Below, piece by piece: positions 41,543 to 53,719 of a stretch of 64,000 nucleotides of DNA (positions are counted from its first letter, which is position 1; every line of letters starts with the position of its first letter). Where the stretch lies: the NCBI GenBank assembly GCA_963682025.1, contig OY821519.1:249548358-249612357 (forward strand), written 5' to 3'. Source of the DNA: Cordilura impudica (taxonomy: Eukaryota; Arthropoda; Insecta; Diptera; Scathophagidae). The position numbers were made by a program, and so were the translations under genes. The notes below the pieces were generated by a model that made no database searches, was not told the DNA's origin, and worked only from the letters and a program-made list of their open reading frames with translations.

Positions 41543-44268
41543 ATGGAAAATGATAATTTGTTAAGTGGAAGTTCCAAAGATATGACGATGAATATGGTGA
41601 AAATTTTAACCAAACATAGGCAAGGTATCACAGTCGGTCATATAAATGCACAAAGCTTGAATAACAAGGTCGATGAGTTTTGATTGGTTTTCGAAAATTC
41701 AAATGTTAGCATAGTTTGTGTCTTTGAAACTTGGCTCTCTGAAAACACGTCTAATAGTCAAATTTGTTTAAATGGATACAAAACCTTTAGAACTGACAGA
41801 GAAGATAATGCCGGGGGAGTTGCCATTTTTATAAAAGATAATATTTCTTGTAAAATTTGTAAAACGTTACGTAAGCTAGATAAAGTGGAATTTATTTTTG
41901 TTGAAATTATATCGTGTGGGAAAAAACGCTTGTTGGTTGTGTTTACAGACCCAACAAGAGAATATCATTTGCTGACTTCATTTCAACATTGGAAACACTA
42001 ACTGTTGCATATGACGATATTGTAATATGCGGTGATTTTAATTCCAATATCCTAATAGAAACTACATTAAGTGACGATATGTTTTCGCTTGGACTCAAAC
42101 GAGTTAATAAAACTACTCCAACGCATTATACAAATACGAATAAACCATTACTGGATCTATTCTTTGTGGCCAACTTATCAAATGTAATATTGTATGATCA
42201 GGTTTCAGCTGGGTGTTTCTCTAAACATGATTTAATTTTCCTGACCTATAATTTTCGAATTCAGCACGAAGAGAAAATGTATCACTATCGAGATTTCAAA
42301 AACTTAAATTATAATAAGTTGCTTGAGCACATTTTCCGAGTTGACTGGAATAGTATGTATTTCATGACATCTGTGGATGAACAATTATTATTTGTTGAGA
42401 GTAATGTTCAACGAATTTATGATATTGCTGTTCCAATGAAATCCAAAATTTTTTCGGCTAAAACTAAACCATGGTTTTCTACTGATATTAAAGTGTTAAT
42501 TCAAGAGAGAGATGTTTCCTATTCGATGAGGAAACGATTCAAAACACCTGAATCAAAAGCTAAATACCGTGTGGCTAGACGTAATGTCAATAACAAAATT
42601 AGAATTGCCAAAACACAATATTACTCAAACCGCTTTAGATTCGAAGAAAACTTGGAAAACCATACGTGAAATAGGAATTGGTAAAGACGTTACAGCAAAT
42701 GACTGTCAAGTTGATGTCAATGAACTAAATCGTGCCTTCACAAATTTACCAATGATACAACCTGACAAAAATTTCTATAATTTTTCAACTATAGGCAATA
42801 TAAATAATGATGATTCCGATGCGTTCGAATTCTCTTGCGTCTCTCAGTCTGAGGTTCTTTCAATTGTTACGAAAATTAAATCTAATGCAGTTGGATATGA
42901 TAACATGCACCCGAAATTTATAAATATACTTTTGCCATTACTTTTACCATATATTACTAAATTAAATATACCAATTCCAAAATCTGATACAGAGTTTCGA
43001 CCAATTGCCATTCTTTGCTTTCTTTCAAAAGTACTGGAAAAGATTCTATATTGTCAAATGTGTAAATATGTTAAGGACAAATGTTTAATGACTGAAAAAC
43101 AATCAGGATTTCGCTCAAACCACAGCTGTGTTACTGCTTTGGTTGATGTTGCAGAATATATTCGAAGTGAACTAGATGATGGAAAAATTAACTTTTTGGT
43201 TCTACTTGATCATTCTAAGGCATTTGACACAGTTGACCACTATACTCTGTGCATGAAACTTCAATATTTCTTTAAATTTTCATCAACTTCAACGCGGCTC
43301 TTGTTTTCATATCTAACGGAACGAACACAATCCATATTTTCTAATAATACTTGGTCTAGTCCATTAACCCTTACTAGGGGAGTTTCACAAGGGTCGATTC
43401 TGGGACCATTACTTTTCTCACTATATGTGAATGATTTGCCAAACCAACTTTCTCATAGTGAAATGCATTTTTATGCGGATGATGTCCAATTATATCTGAG
43501 TAGCCCAATGCAATCAATTGATGCAAATTTGATTACGCTAAACGATGATCTAAGAAAAATCTATATATGGGCAACTGCAAATGGACTTTTTTGAACCCAA
43601 CAAAATTTAAATGTATGGTAATTCATAAGAAAAAAACTGTTCCTACTTTCAATGAATTTGTAGAAATTAATAACGAAAGAATAGAGATCGTGCAAGCAAC
43701 GAAAAATCTCGGAATTATCTTCAACAATCATCTTACCTGGACAAGTCACATTAACTCGCTGGTTGGAAATACGTATGTACATTAAACTTAGGTCCCTCTG
43801 GTCAACGCAGTATTTTACACCTTTAAGAGTTCGGATATTGTTGGCAAAAGCATACCTTATTCCTGGTCTAATGTATGGATGTGAGCTCTTTGCAAATTGT
43901 GATGCCAGTAGCAAACGTAAGATAAATGTGCTGTATAATAATATCGTTAGATATGTCTTTGGTATCAGGAAGTTTGAACATATTTCATCTTTTACAAAAA
44001 GCCTTTTGAAAACTTGCTTAAGATTCGAGTACTAATATTTTTTCACAAAATTATTTATACTCAAAATCCACCATATCTTTACGCAAAAATTCATTTCGCA
44101 AGATCACAAAGAGGTAGGAAGATCATTCTCCCTAGGCAGAAATATCTTGTGTCAGAATGGCAGTTTTATACTAGTGCTATACGTCTTTGGAATATTATTC
44201 CACAAAACCAGCAACTTAACAGCAACGCAAACACTTTTAAACTATTTTTATTTAAATTTTTTGCCTGA
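41543..44268 (+). pseudogene. CR1-like LINE ORF2 (endonuclease-reverse transcriptase), decayed
   Basis: The likely ATG is 41543. The endonuclease start GHINAQSLNNKVDEF is followed by an in-frame TGA at 41681. ETWLSE follows, then a frameshift near 41940 and VICGDFNSNI (about 42021). The reverse transcriptase has a small deletion around 42960 that joins PYIT to IPIPKSDTEFRPIAIL. LLDHSKAFDTVDH, GVSQGSILGPLLFSLYVNDL and an intact YADD (about 43470) follow. Further frame breaks are near 42640, 43595 and 43780, before a C-terminal RLWNIIP block. The SKAFDTVDH and YADDVQLYL wording points to the CR1 clade rather than Jockey. It is inactive. Confidence 0.85.
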
Positions 44269-44377
44269 TTTTAAAATAATATTATATTGTGATAAATTAA
44301 AAATAAATTAAATTAAAATATTATTATTAGTTTTAAGTATTCAAATTTTGTTAAACTTGCACATCTAACAATAATGC

Positions 44378-44422
44378 TTTCCTGTACTGTAATTATAAGA
44401 TTAAATCTTGTTGTACAGGAAA
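44378..44422 (+). other. 3' UTR hairpin of CR1-like LINE
   Basis: TTTCCTGTAC (44378-44387) and GTACAGGAAA (44413-44422) form a perfect 10-bp stem with a 25-nt loop just before the AAATAAATAAATA tail. In CR1/L2-type LINEs a 3' stem-loop is known to be recognised by the reverse transcriptase. The same role is inferred here. Confidence 0.65.
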
Positions 44423-44448
44423 TTATCAAATAAATAAATATAATTAAT

Positions 44449-44818
44449 TAATTTGGATATTATGGCAATTTAAGTCGATTTCATAGAGGTCATTTGTATG
44501 GAGACTAGGTCTGAACATAAACCAATTTGCACCAATCTCAATAGCATTCATCATATGGCCGACAGAAACGTGTATATCAAATTTCATTAAAACATATTCA
44601 TATTTGCGACCCGTAGTTTGATTGCAAGATTTACATGGACACACAGTCGGACAGACGGACGGACGGATATCGGTAAATCGACTCAGAAAATGATTCTCAG
44701 AAAGTGATTCCGAGTCGATCAGTATAACAAAAGATGGCTCTAGGACAAATGTTTTTGGTAGCTACAAACATCAGCACAAAGTCATTATACCCTAACCACA
44801 TAATGGTTTGGGGTATAC
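44449..44818 (+). repeat. Mini-me-like repeat, 3' half
   Basis: It resumes the copy broken at 35707: TAATTTGGATATTATGGCAA, then the GGACGGACGG run (about 44652-44667), GAGTCGATCAGTATAA and a modified end CCACATAATGGTTTGGGGTA. It is the 3' flank of the nested LINEs. Confidence 0.85.
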
Positions 44819-45884
44819 TTAGTAATGAGCCCATATTTTTTGAAGTGTAGATGGAGACTATTTTCAGTTTTTTTGTTATTAAAATTATTGTTTATTTTAT
44901 AATGAATAACAAAAACAACTTATAACCAATATGAGATAGGAGTAAACACTCACTTTATGAGTGAACTGTACATAGTTTAACACTTGTTATTACAAAACCA
45001 CAGGAAATTACTCGTATTTGTTCAAACATTTTTGATTTTTCAATGCGGTTTTAAGTATTTTGTCGAACACGTGTCACTCTTTAACGATGCGGTAACTCTT
45101 TTAATAGTTTTATCTAGAAAAAAGGTGAAACATTGAGTTTTTTAGAATTTATAAACAAAAACCCAAGTTATTTGTCAATTTTTTGAAACAAATAATTTGC
45201 TTAAGTTCCTAAAATTAAATAACTCTAAAGTATAAAAGTTGTACCATGCTTGAATTAAATTTAAACTGACGTTGCAATTTATTTATTACTTTTTTTTAAT
45301 TTCATTAAAGCTAATTCCTTGTCTTTTTGTAAATCATTTCATTTAATTCCATCTCAACTAATTGCAAAAAAAAAATCACACTATTTTGTTCGCTTGAACA
45401 TGCAACCCTGTGTGTGAGTTAGTGTGTGTGAGTGCGTTTGAAAGTTAATTGTACAAAGAGGAGGTCTGTGACCAAACGATGGGTTAGAAAAAAAAAATAA
45501 TAAAACTGAAAAACGTTACTGTTAATACTAAAAGAACTCTGGCAGCGTAATAAAAACGGTAAATGATATATAGATACTTAATCATTTCTATGATTACCTG
45601 CTATAAGAAAACTAACAGTAAAAACAAAAGGAAGCGGCATAAAGTGTGATGTCACGGTTGTTGGAAAGAGTGTGGGATTGGAAGAGAGAGAGAGAGAGAG
45701 AGAGGCTGGGATATATGTAGTAAACTCTTTAAACTCACACCGGTTTAACAAAGAGTTGATGAAAGTTAATTACTGGATGAGATGCCAGGAAAATGGCAAG
45801 TCATTGACTAACATGAAGTTATAAAAATTATAACTTTATATTGTATTAATTTTCAACACATATCTGAAGGTACTAAAATGTTTT
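44819..45884. other. AT-rich DNA without a gene
   Basis: About 1.07 kb. It holds a (GT/GA) stretch near 45409-45440 and a (GA)n microsatellite at about 45678-45703. A GATGAGATGCCAGGAAAATG stretch near 45776 is weakly like the SINE-like tail at 29240. No gene seen. Confidence 0.4.
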
Positions 45885-46990
45885 TTGCTAAACAGTGAGG
45901 GAGAAGAAAGTGTAACAAAAAATTATGTGCATGTTAAAGTTTTTCAAAATAATGAAGGACAGAATATAACTGGAACTGGTGTCTTAATAAGGTCTCGTAA
46001 GCAACATTATGCCCGAGAAGAAAATTCGAAAAGCTATTTGCAGGCAACTTCAATATGCGTTGCTTTTCATATTAGCAATATTTCCTTATCAGCTATCTAT
46101 ATCCGCCAGAAATTTCTATTTAGCGATATCTTTGAACCAATGCTAAACATATATACAGGGGTTGCCGTCTCATAATCCCTTAGGAAAGGCAACTCTATAT
46201 TGTCTTAATGCACTAAAGAGATCTCGACTTTATCTCACCAGGGCAGCCTACACACTGACCTACAGATTTAAATAAAAAGCCAGATCTCAAAGATGTTGGC
46301 ATATCTAAGCTCATTAGAAATCTAATATTAGCGGAGTCAAGTTCAGATCTCTCCTCGGACCATTCCCCTGTAACATACTGCCAGGGAATCCCTTTTATAA
46401 TCGTCAGAGTCTCTTTTATAATCCTTAGGACTATAAACTAATCTCGCCGAAGATTCACATCGACTTTAAATTGCACATGTTTAATTCAACGCTAATAACT
46501 GCTGCGGAGGTTGTCACTCCTGCTTATAGTCTAGCCGTAAATCGCCGACACACGATAAGCAACAACCAAATAGAAGAATTAGTGACTACTAAGAGACAGG
46601 TTTGAAGAAAATGCCAATCCCATCGATCCTCTGCAGCAAAACTAGACTCAATTTAAGTGTACAAAAACTAAGTGAAGCGTGGAGACAAGTTGAAACAAGA
46701 AATCTAGACTCTTATCTAGAAGATCTTTCTCTTGGCTATTCTAAATATCAGTCTCTATGAAAAGCAGCAAAAAATTTTAAACCGCTAATTGAAGGCGAAT
46801 TTTCACTTAGGCTGTCTAGCGGTAACTGGGCACATATTCCCAAAGATAAAGCTGAATCATTTGCTGAGCATTTAAGTTCTGTTTTTGAGCCAAATACATG
46901 CACCAATGTTCAACAACTTCCTGTACATATTGAAAATAATCAGGCCACAGTAAGTCCAATCACGGCACTGTTATCAAAAATGAATTAGAT
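45885..46990 (+). pseudogene. Jockey-clade LINE ORF2 relic (endonuclease and linker)
   Basis: The first ~290 bp translate to the middle of a Jockey endonuclease: GTGVLIRSRKQHYAREEN, then NISLSAIYI. After several stops, a degenerate SSDHSPVT lies near 46360-46375 and a linker reads SSGNWAHIPKDKAESFAEHL (about 46815-46875), followed by SSVFEP. The match ends near 46990, before any reverse transcriptase motif. There are many stops and frameshifts; it is an older relic than the inner LINE and seems to be a different subfamily. Confidence 0.75.
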
Positions 46991-47064
46991 GTTAAAAAGT
47001 AGTATATCGAAATGCTTCAGAATGGCTAATTTTCGAACTCTTGGAAAACCTCACAGATTAACAA

Positions 47065-47138
47065 ATTGGAGTAGATGCTAATGGCATACCACCTATATTC
47101 AATTGTTTGTCAGGAAAAAAGACAGGTAGGGGTTCCTA
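47065..47138 (+). repeat. Fragment of the FB element unit
   Basis: GGAGTAGATGCTAATGGCAT, then CTATATTCAATTGTTTGTCA and GGAAAAAAGACAG match 381-441 in the foldback element. Confidence 0.7.
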
Positions 47139-47984
47139 CAGAAAAACTGGCTCGGAATTTGAGGAAAAATGACTCAGAATCTATGGACTTACCATAAGAA
47201 AATTCTGTTTGAAATACATGTTCTTTTAGTGAGTAATAATTCGTTTCTTTTCAATATCTTCATGTAACAAAATTTATTTCTCGAATCCAACAGTCAGCCA
47301 ATTTTCACAAGATTCATGAGATCGATGACAATCTCGGCAATGTTTTGGTTTAATTATAATATCCACTGTAATTTATTTTGTTATTCCTCGAAATATATAT
47401 GTATATGTAAGCATGGAGCAATATACTCATTACTGTAGTCTGCATAGTTTGATAAAGTAGAACCATAAGAATACAAAGTAACAACATGCAACCATGTCGT
47501 TAAGGGCTCTAACACACATATCAACGAACTGCCACCTAAACGTCAGTACATGTGTGGGTGTGTAAAGTACTTTATATGTATTTGTGTTCCTTGCTAAACA
47601 GAAGGAATTTTTTTTCATATACTTTGAGAGTCAGGGTTAAAACTAGAACCACAAATTGCTTCTGCTGGCACCAAAAGAAAAAAAAGGAAAGGCCAATCAT
47701 ATAATATAGGGAATCCCCCATCGTATGTTACCGGTCTTGGGGCGATTGGAGTATACATAAACAACAAGGGGATATTTTATAGTGTTTTTGATTACAGTGT
47801 ACAACTATAGATACAAACATTTTATGTATGTAAAATGCATACATGTATATATATTTTATTGTATGTGTTATTCAAAAGATACCATTATAAGCACGCAATT
47901 ACCTGGCGTCATGTATATGAACTGAGTGGCGCAAGTGATAAGTCAAGTACAATAAAAATATATTTTTTCGACGCAAAAAGCCAC
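47139..47984. other. Unassigned AT-rich DNA
   Basis: About 850 bp with no recognisable gene or repeat. Short frames look random. Confidence 0.4.
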
Positions 47985-50922
47985 AGTTTGCAAAAAATTT
48001 TTCCTAAAGAAAAACCCTCTGATTCTGAGGCATATTACCTATAGAAAAACTCTCAGGCTCTGAGGATTTTTTTCTTATCGAAAACACTTTTGCCGTTTTC
48101 TTTTCTGACAAAAAAATGTCGCATTTTACTTGCACTTTTTTCGAAAAGTGGATTTTTTTCTATATAATATAATAATATATAAAATAATATATAAAATATT
48201 CTAAATTAGGCAACCTTGCTGTGGTGTGACAGTTTCTGTAGACAGTTTTCTATAGGAAAATCCTCCGACTCTCAGATATTTTTGATGCATACAAATTGCA
48301 ATATTCTGAGGCATTTTTCGTGTAGAAAATCGCACAGATTCTAAGGCTTTTTGGTATATAAAACCTTCAGATTCTGATGGTTTTTCTACAAAGAAAATAA
48401 TGGTTTTTCTATAAAGAAAATGCCTGAGAATCTGAGGCATGTACCAAAAAGCCCTAGAATCTGTGGGAGTTTCTACACGAAAAATGCTTCAGAATATTGG
48501 AATTTGTATGTATGAAAAATATCTGAGAGTTTGAGGATTTTCCTATAGAAAACTGCCTCAGAAAAAACAGATATGAGATGTTCTCCTAGAGAAAAATCCT
48601 CAGATTATGAGGCATTTTCTCTATAATGTACCAGGCTTTTTTTTCTACAGAAAACCCCTCAAATTATGAAATAAAAAACACTTCGATTCTGAGGAGTTTT
48701 TATTGCATTTTCACTACAGAAAAACCTTCAGATTCCAAGTCAGTTTTCCTATATGATAACCCGAAAAAACCTTCCATATACTAAGGCATTTCTCCAATAG
48801 CAAAATCCTTAGCCTCTGAGACATTTTTTTTTTTTTTTTTTTTTTGTAGAAAATACTTTAAAAAAAACTTCTATATTATATGGACATTTGAGCCATTTTT
48901 CATATAGAAAAGCCACATTCTTAGGTATTTTTTTTCACAGAGAAAAACCTCGAAATCTGACGCATCTCTCATATAGCAAAAACTTAGATTCGGAGTAATT
49001 TTTCATATAGGAAAACCCTCAGATTCTGAGGCAGTTGTCATAAACAAAAACCCTAGGAATCTGAGGTATTTTTTAAATAGAAAAACCCTGAAAATCAGAG
49101 TTATTTTTAATATGGAAAAGCCCTCAGATCTTGAGGCATTTTTCGCCAAGAGAAACCGTTAGATTCTGAGGTGCTTTAAGCAGAGAATCTAAGGCATTTT
49201 TCCTACAGCAAAAACCCCCAGTTTTTAATTCAATTTTCCTATAGATAACTTAAAAAACTACCATATTTTAAGAGATTTTTCGTATGGGAAAGCCCAAAGC
49301 TTCTGATGCATTTTTGCTTAGAATTTCACATTCTAAGGTTTTTTTCGTATAAAAAACCATCAGATAGAAAAATCCTCAAATACTGAGAACATTTTGCTAT
49401 AGAAGAATAGAGATTTTGATTGATTTTTTTATAAAAAACAATAAGATTCTGCCATATCTTTTATATAGAAAAATAGATTCTCAGATATTTTTTGCAGAGA
49501 AAAACCCTCAACTTGGAGGCATTTTTTGTATAGAAAAAATTTCAGAATTTGAGTAATTCTTCATACAATAAAACTCTCAGGTTCTAAGACATTTTTTATA
49601 CAGAAAACACAACGAATCTGAGGCATTTTTCATATAGAAAAACCCTCAGAACCTAAGGCATCTTTTATATAAAAACCCTCATATGTTGAGGCCACTTTTA
49701 TATAGAAAAACCCTCATATTCTGAGGCATTTTTCAAATAGAAAAAACATCAGGTTCTCTGGCGTTATTCGTACCAAAAATCTTCATATTATTAGACCTTT
49801 TTTACATAGAAAAGCCCATAGACTCTGAGTCATTTTTTGTAGTGAAAACCATCAGATTTTGAGCCATTTTTCCTATAGAAAACCAAAAGATTCTGGGGAA
49901 TTTTTCCTTCAGATTATGAGACACATTTCCTAAAGAAAATCCTCAGAATATGAGGCATTTCTTTTATGAAAAAAACACTTATATAATGAGACATTTTTCT
50001 TAAAGAAAATCCCTAAAATTCTGAGGCACAAAAAAATTTTCAGATTCTGAGGTATTTTTCGCAGAGAAACCCCCCAAATTTCTGAGGCGTTTTTTGTATT
50101 AAAAACCCTCCGATTTTGAGGCATTTCCCTTCAGAGAAATTCTCAGATTTTACGTCATATTTTCTATAGAAAAACCCAAAAAAAACTCTTAAGGTATTTT
50201 TCTTATTGAAAAACACTCATCTTCTGAGGCAGTTTTCTAATAGAAAAACCCTAAAACATATTCTTACATTCTAAGGTATTCTCCCTATAGAAAAACATTC
50301 AAATTCTCAAGCATTTTTCTAAGAAAAAATCCAAAAAAAAACATATTTTTCATATAGAAACACCATCCGATTCCGAGGCATTTTTCTCCGATTCGTTAAA
50401 AAGAATTTTGCTTCTGAGAAATTTTTCCTTTAGAATAATCCACAGATTCTGAGTAGTTTTTCGTATAGAATAACCCTCAGATTCAGAGTAATTTTTCTCT
50501 TCAAATTCCGACTAATTTTTTACATAGAAAAACTGTCAGATTCTGAGGCATTTTTCGTATAGAAACATCAGATTCTCAGGTATTTTTCGCAGATAAAAAC
50601 CTCATAATATAAAGCGTCTTTGATATAGAAAAAAATCTCACGCTTATCGTTAAAAAAATCCTCGCTTCTTAGAAATTTTTCCTATAGAAGAATTCACAGA
50701 TTCTGAATAATTTTTCGTATAGAAAAACCATAAGATTATATAGAATTTTTTTTATAGAAAATCTCAGATTTTCAGAAATTTTCCATAAAGAAAAAATCTC
50801 AGATTATGAGGCATTGTTTCTATACAAAAATATTTCCGATTCTCTGGAATTTTTTCGTATAGAAAAACCCTCATATTCTGAGGCAATTTTCTTACAAAAA
50901 AAAAACCCTCAGATTCTGAGCG
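47985..50922. repeat. ~3-kb minisatellite, unit about 35 bp
   Basis: A near-continuous array of units read as ATTCTGAGGCATTTTTC, then ATATAGAAAAACCCTCAG, about 35 bp each. By length this is roughly 75-85 copies. Copies are 70-90 percent alike by eye, with frequent 1-10-bp indels, so no long higher-order repeat is obvious. The best-preserved copies are at about 49615-49740. Part of the left end (48225-48560) is inverted relative to the rest. Short reading frames through it are artefacts. It is not a CRISPR: there are no distinct spacers and the host is a eukaryote. Confidence 0.92.
48236..48556. repeat. Inverted repeat within the minisatellite
   Basis: The left arm at about 48236-48385 and right arm at about 48410-48556 are reverse complements. 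Both contain a CAGTTTTCTATAGGAAAATC-like block, ATTTTT.ATGCATACAAATT-like and TTCTGAGGCATTTTTCGTGT-like blocks, in opposite order. The centre is near 48395. Confidence 0.8.
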
Positions 50923-52236
50923 CACTCACATTTTTACTTAAGCAAATTTTCAATTCAACCGCGTATGAATATAAAATTGGAAATATGTTGTTGCTTGCCG
51001 TTGCATGCAAACATTTTACATTTTGTCGCTTGTTTTTCCAACAGCTTTAGGAGGGAAATTTGTTTTCTTTAAATGTTGTTACTATTAAAAACACACACAG
51101 CCAATATAAGAACGGAAATAAAAAGGATATTACAAAAAACACACTCAACTAAAAATAACAATGCATTTTCACACACACTCACATATCCTCCTACAATGCT
51201 TAAGTGGCATTTGCAGAAACATACTCGTATGTACGAGTATGTGTGTACATACTCCGAAATGAAGTGTAGTGAGACGTTCGTTTTTCATTCATTCATTTTG
51301 TAGTACGTACTGTGTCACTATGAAAGAGTGACAAGCCAAGTAACAACGACAACCGGAAAATTATTTAAAATAAAAAAACAACGCTCTTTTTTTCTTTCTT
51401 ACAACAACATTTGCTAATGTTACGTTAACATGCAAACTTCAAGCAAAAATTACTGGTAATTTTTTTCTTTTTAAAGAAAATTTTTCAATTTTCTTCAAAG
51501 ATTGAAATCTCATGAAACTTATTTGTGGGTATTTTTTTCTATTATTTTTCCCTTCAAACCCATATTTTTCATATGCTCACTCATACCTTGGAGATAATAC
51601 CCTTGACTAGACATTAAGCTACTTAATAATTTACTATATTACTTGTTTCGGCTAGACTGTAGTTGTTCTTGTTTTACAAATGTTCATGCATTTCTGTGTT
51701 TTAGCCCAGCGAAAAAAAAATAATGAATTCTGGGTTCATTTTGTTGTGTCTTTCGGATGTTGCTAAATTGAAATAAATGCTGACATATATTGTGCGCAAT
51801 TTATTTTACTTGTAAGTTTTGGGTGTAAATAAAGTAACAAATTATGGAGCTAATGCTGCAATTAGTTTTTCTTATCTAAAAAATTATGCCAGAATCTGGT
51901 AGAAAATTCTTAAATTTGTTCTGAAACTTATTTGTATAATTAACTAAGATCCATAACACCTTAAATGTTCTAAATTAATTGCATTATTGGTTCATAACCG
52001 GCCTTAATAATATTTTAAATGATCAAAAGATTTTTACTTACATTTCGTTTAGTTGCTATTTTTCACAAATTCACTCATTATTAGGATTGAAGGATAATCT
52101 GAAAATAGAGAAAAAATTGATTTAGAATTGTTTTTTTTTATTATTCCATTCAAAAAGTATTTTTTAAAATTATAATGATAAAAATGCCTCAACTTTTCAG
52201 TCAACATGTTAAGTAATCTATATGCTACATTAAAAA
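50923..52236. other. Unassigned DNA without a gene
   Basis: About 1.3 kb, less repetitive than its surroundings. It contains a CACACACTCACA-like stretch near 51170 and a small palindrome TACTCGTATGTACGAGTATG at about 51222-51241. It could be single-copy host sequence, but I see no exon. Confidence 0.4.
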
Positions 52237-52853
52237 CAAGTAAGAAAAATATATTCGGTCTAGACCTGTACCTATAACATATACCATGCGTTTAGAGACC
52301 CTATCTCCAACTAATTAGATATAGAAAATAAGCATAAACCAAATGTTAGTGGATTTGTTATTAATTTGTTCGCCTATATAGGAACTTGGTCAAAAATGGA
52401 CTGATCCTGACTATATTTGGTAAGGTCGCCTATTTTTTGCAAAAACATATACAAAGCAAATTTGAGAAAAATCTGTGCAACATTTTTATTTTTTTATGAA
52501 TTTAAGTGAAGATCGGGAATCAGCTATGACTAAGAATTGTCCTATGGGTTTATTTTTGGACTTCTAATAAACGGATGTAGGATGTAATAAATATATACAA
52601 ACCCAATTTTAAGTCCATCTCATAGGGGCAATTTGTATAAGGTCTGAACATGAACAGATTTTTACCAATTTCAATATCGTTCATTCTCTGTCCGATAGAA
52701 GCTTACATACTAAATTTCATTAAAATATATTCATATTTGTGACATCGCGAAATCGACTTATAAAGTCAAAGTGATGAGTCGATCGGTATAATAAAAGATT
52801 GGTCTAGATTACAAACATCAGCACAAAGTCACATAGTGGTATAGGGTATAAAT
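52237..52853 (+). repeat. Mini-me-like repeat, diverged copy
   Basis: The head AACAAGTAAGAAAAATATAT is followed by GGTCTAGACC, ATATACCATGCGTTTA and GAAGATCGGGAATCAGCTAT. The end, CATAGTGGTATAGGGTATAA, lies next to an inverted RepC copy. The palindrome is damaged and the GGAC run is reduced. Confidence 0.8.
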
Positions 52854-52859
52854 AATCTA

Positions 52860-53232
52860 TATTATTAATAGGCTAGGCGATTTCTTGTGACCGATGTTTT
52901 GTTCTACCGTTTTATCCCGATTTTGACCAGACGTATATTATTTGAAAGGTATTTCTTTTTATCCGATTTGCAGATTTATAGATTTTTAATTTTTTCCCTT
53001 TATTTTGAGTAAATTGCATTTAAAGTTGTTGCTAACACATACATAAAATTATACAATGCTATCTGTGTGTTTATTAAATTTGTTTGTGTGTTTGTAATAA
53101 AAATGAGTTTGTTTTTTGTGTTGATTTGTGAATTGGCTATAATTGCTTAGCATACTTTTAGGGTCTTTATTTAATGAAAAAATAAAATTTCCTAGAATTT
53201 GCGCTCGAATTTCGAGGGCAGGAATCTGCTAG
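52860..53232 (-). repeat. RepC dispersed repeat, inverted copy
   Basis: It runs from TATTAATAGGCTAGGCGATT through GAAAGGTATTTCTTTTTATC and AAGTTGTTGCTAACACATAC to GCTCGAATTTCGAGGGCAGG and CTGCTAGTT. It retains both family ends. Confidence 0.8.
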
Positions 53233-53299
53233 TTAATAATAAAGAAGTGAATTAGAAACATTTTAATTGTGTCAATTTTTATGCTTAATGGCAACCCTA

Positions 53300-53490
53300 T
53301 TTATTTGTTCTTAGTTTGATTAAAATTAGCAACGAAATAAAAGTACGTGCTTAAATTCAATCTGGTCCTACAAAATGTTGATCAAAGAATCAAGGGTCTG
53401 CCGTCACACTGTTTCCAATGTTATTAGCAACTATCAGAAGAATTTGACCATTGATAGAAAACATTGTTAGAGAAGATAGAAATGTCCACG
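53300..53490 (+). pseudogene. DD37E transposon relic, 5' part
   Basis: It aligns by eye with 27775-27950: TTAGTTTGATTAAAATTAGC, then AAGGGTCTGCCGTCACACTG and TTTCCAATGTTATTAGCAAC. This covers the start and helix-turn-helix region of the DD37E transposase only. Confidence 0.7.
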
Positions 53491-53719
53491 TCAGAGATCA
53501 GCACTACTCTGAGTCACTCGTGATATATTAAGTATAAGTGAGTAGAGATAATTGAAATTCTACTACTCACAATAACGTTTTTTATAAGCATAAGTAGCAA
53601 TAAATATAAATCCGACTTCGACATCATACTCATACCATCCTAAATCTGTTGGATTCATAAATCACATTTGATTTATAATTTTACGAAAATACTTATAATA
53701 CTTACAATTGATTCAGCTC

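Larger units (their letters stand above)
35708..44448 (+). mobile_element. CR1-like LINE, near full length, carrying a nested Jockey LINE
   Basis: Boundaries are fixed by the interrupted mini-me-like repeat. Without the 4.3-kb inner insertion and its duplication the element is about 4.4 kb: a 5' UTR (35708-36077, with an A24 run before 36015), ORF1 (36078-36557 plus 40902-41306), a 236-bp gap, ORF2 (41543-44268) and a 3' UTR with a hairpin and an AAATAAATAAATA tail. The short AAT overlap at the junctions fits weak or absent target duplications in CR1. ORF2 is decayed, so the element is dead. Confidence 0.82.

Noticed and set aside
41311..41553. 80-codon hydrophobic frame between CR1-like ORF1 and ORF2
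   Set aside because: It falls in the inter-ORF spacer, has a non-conserved, T-rich composition and ends just inside ORF2 in another frame.
47985..50922. Regular repeats, possible CRISPR-like array
   Set aside because: Units abut without unique spacers, diverge continuously, and the DNA is clearly from an animal.
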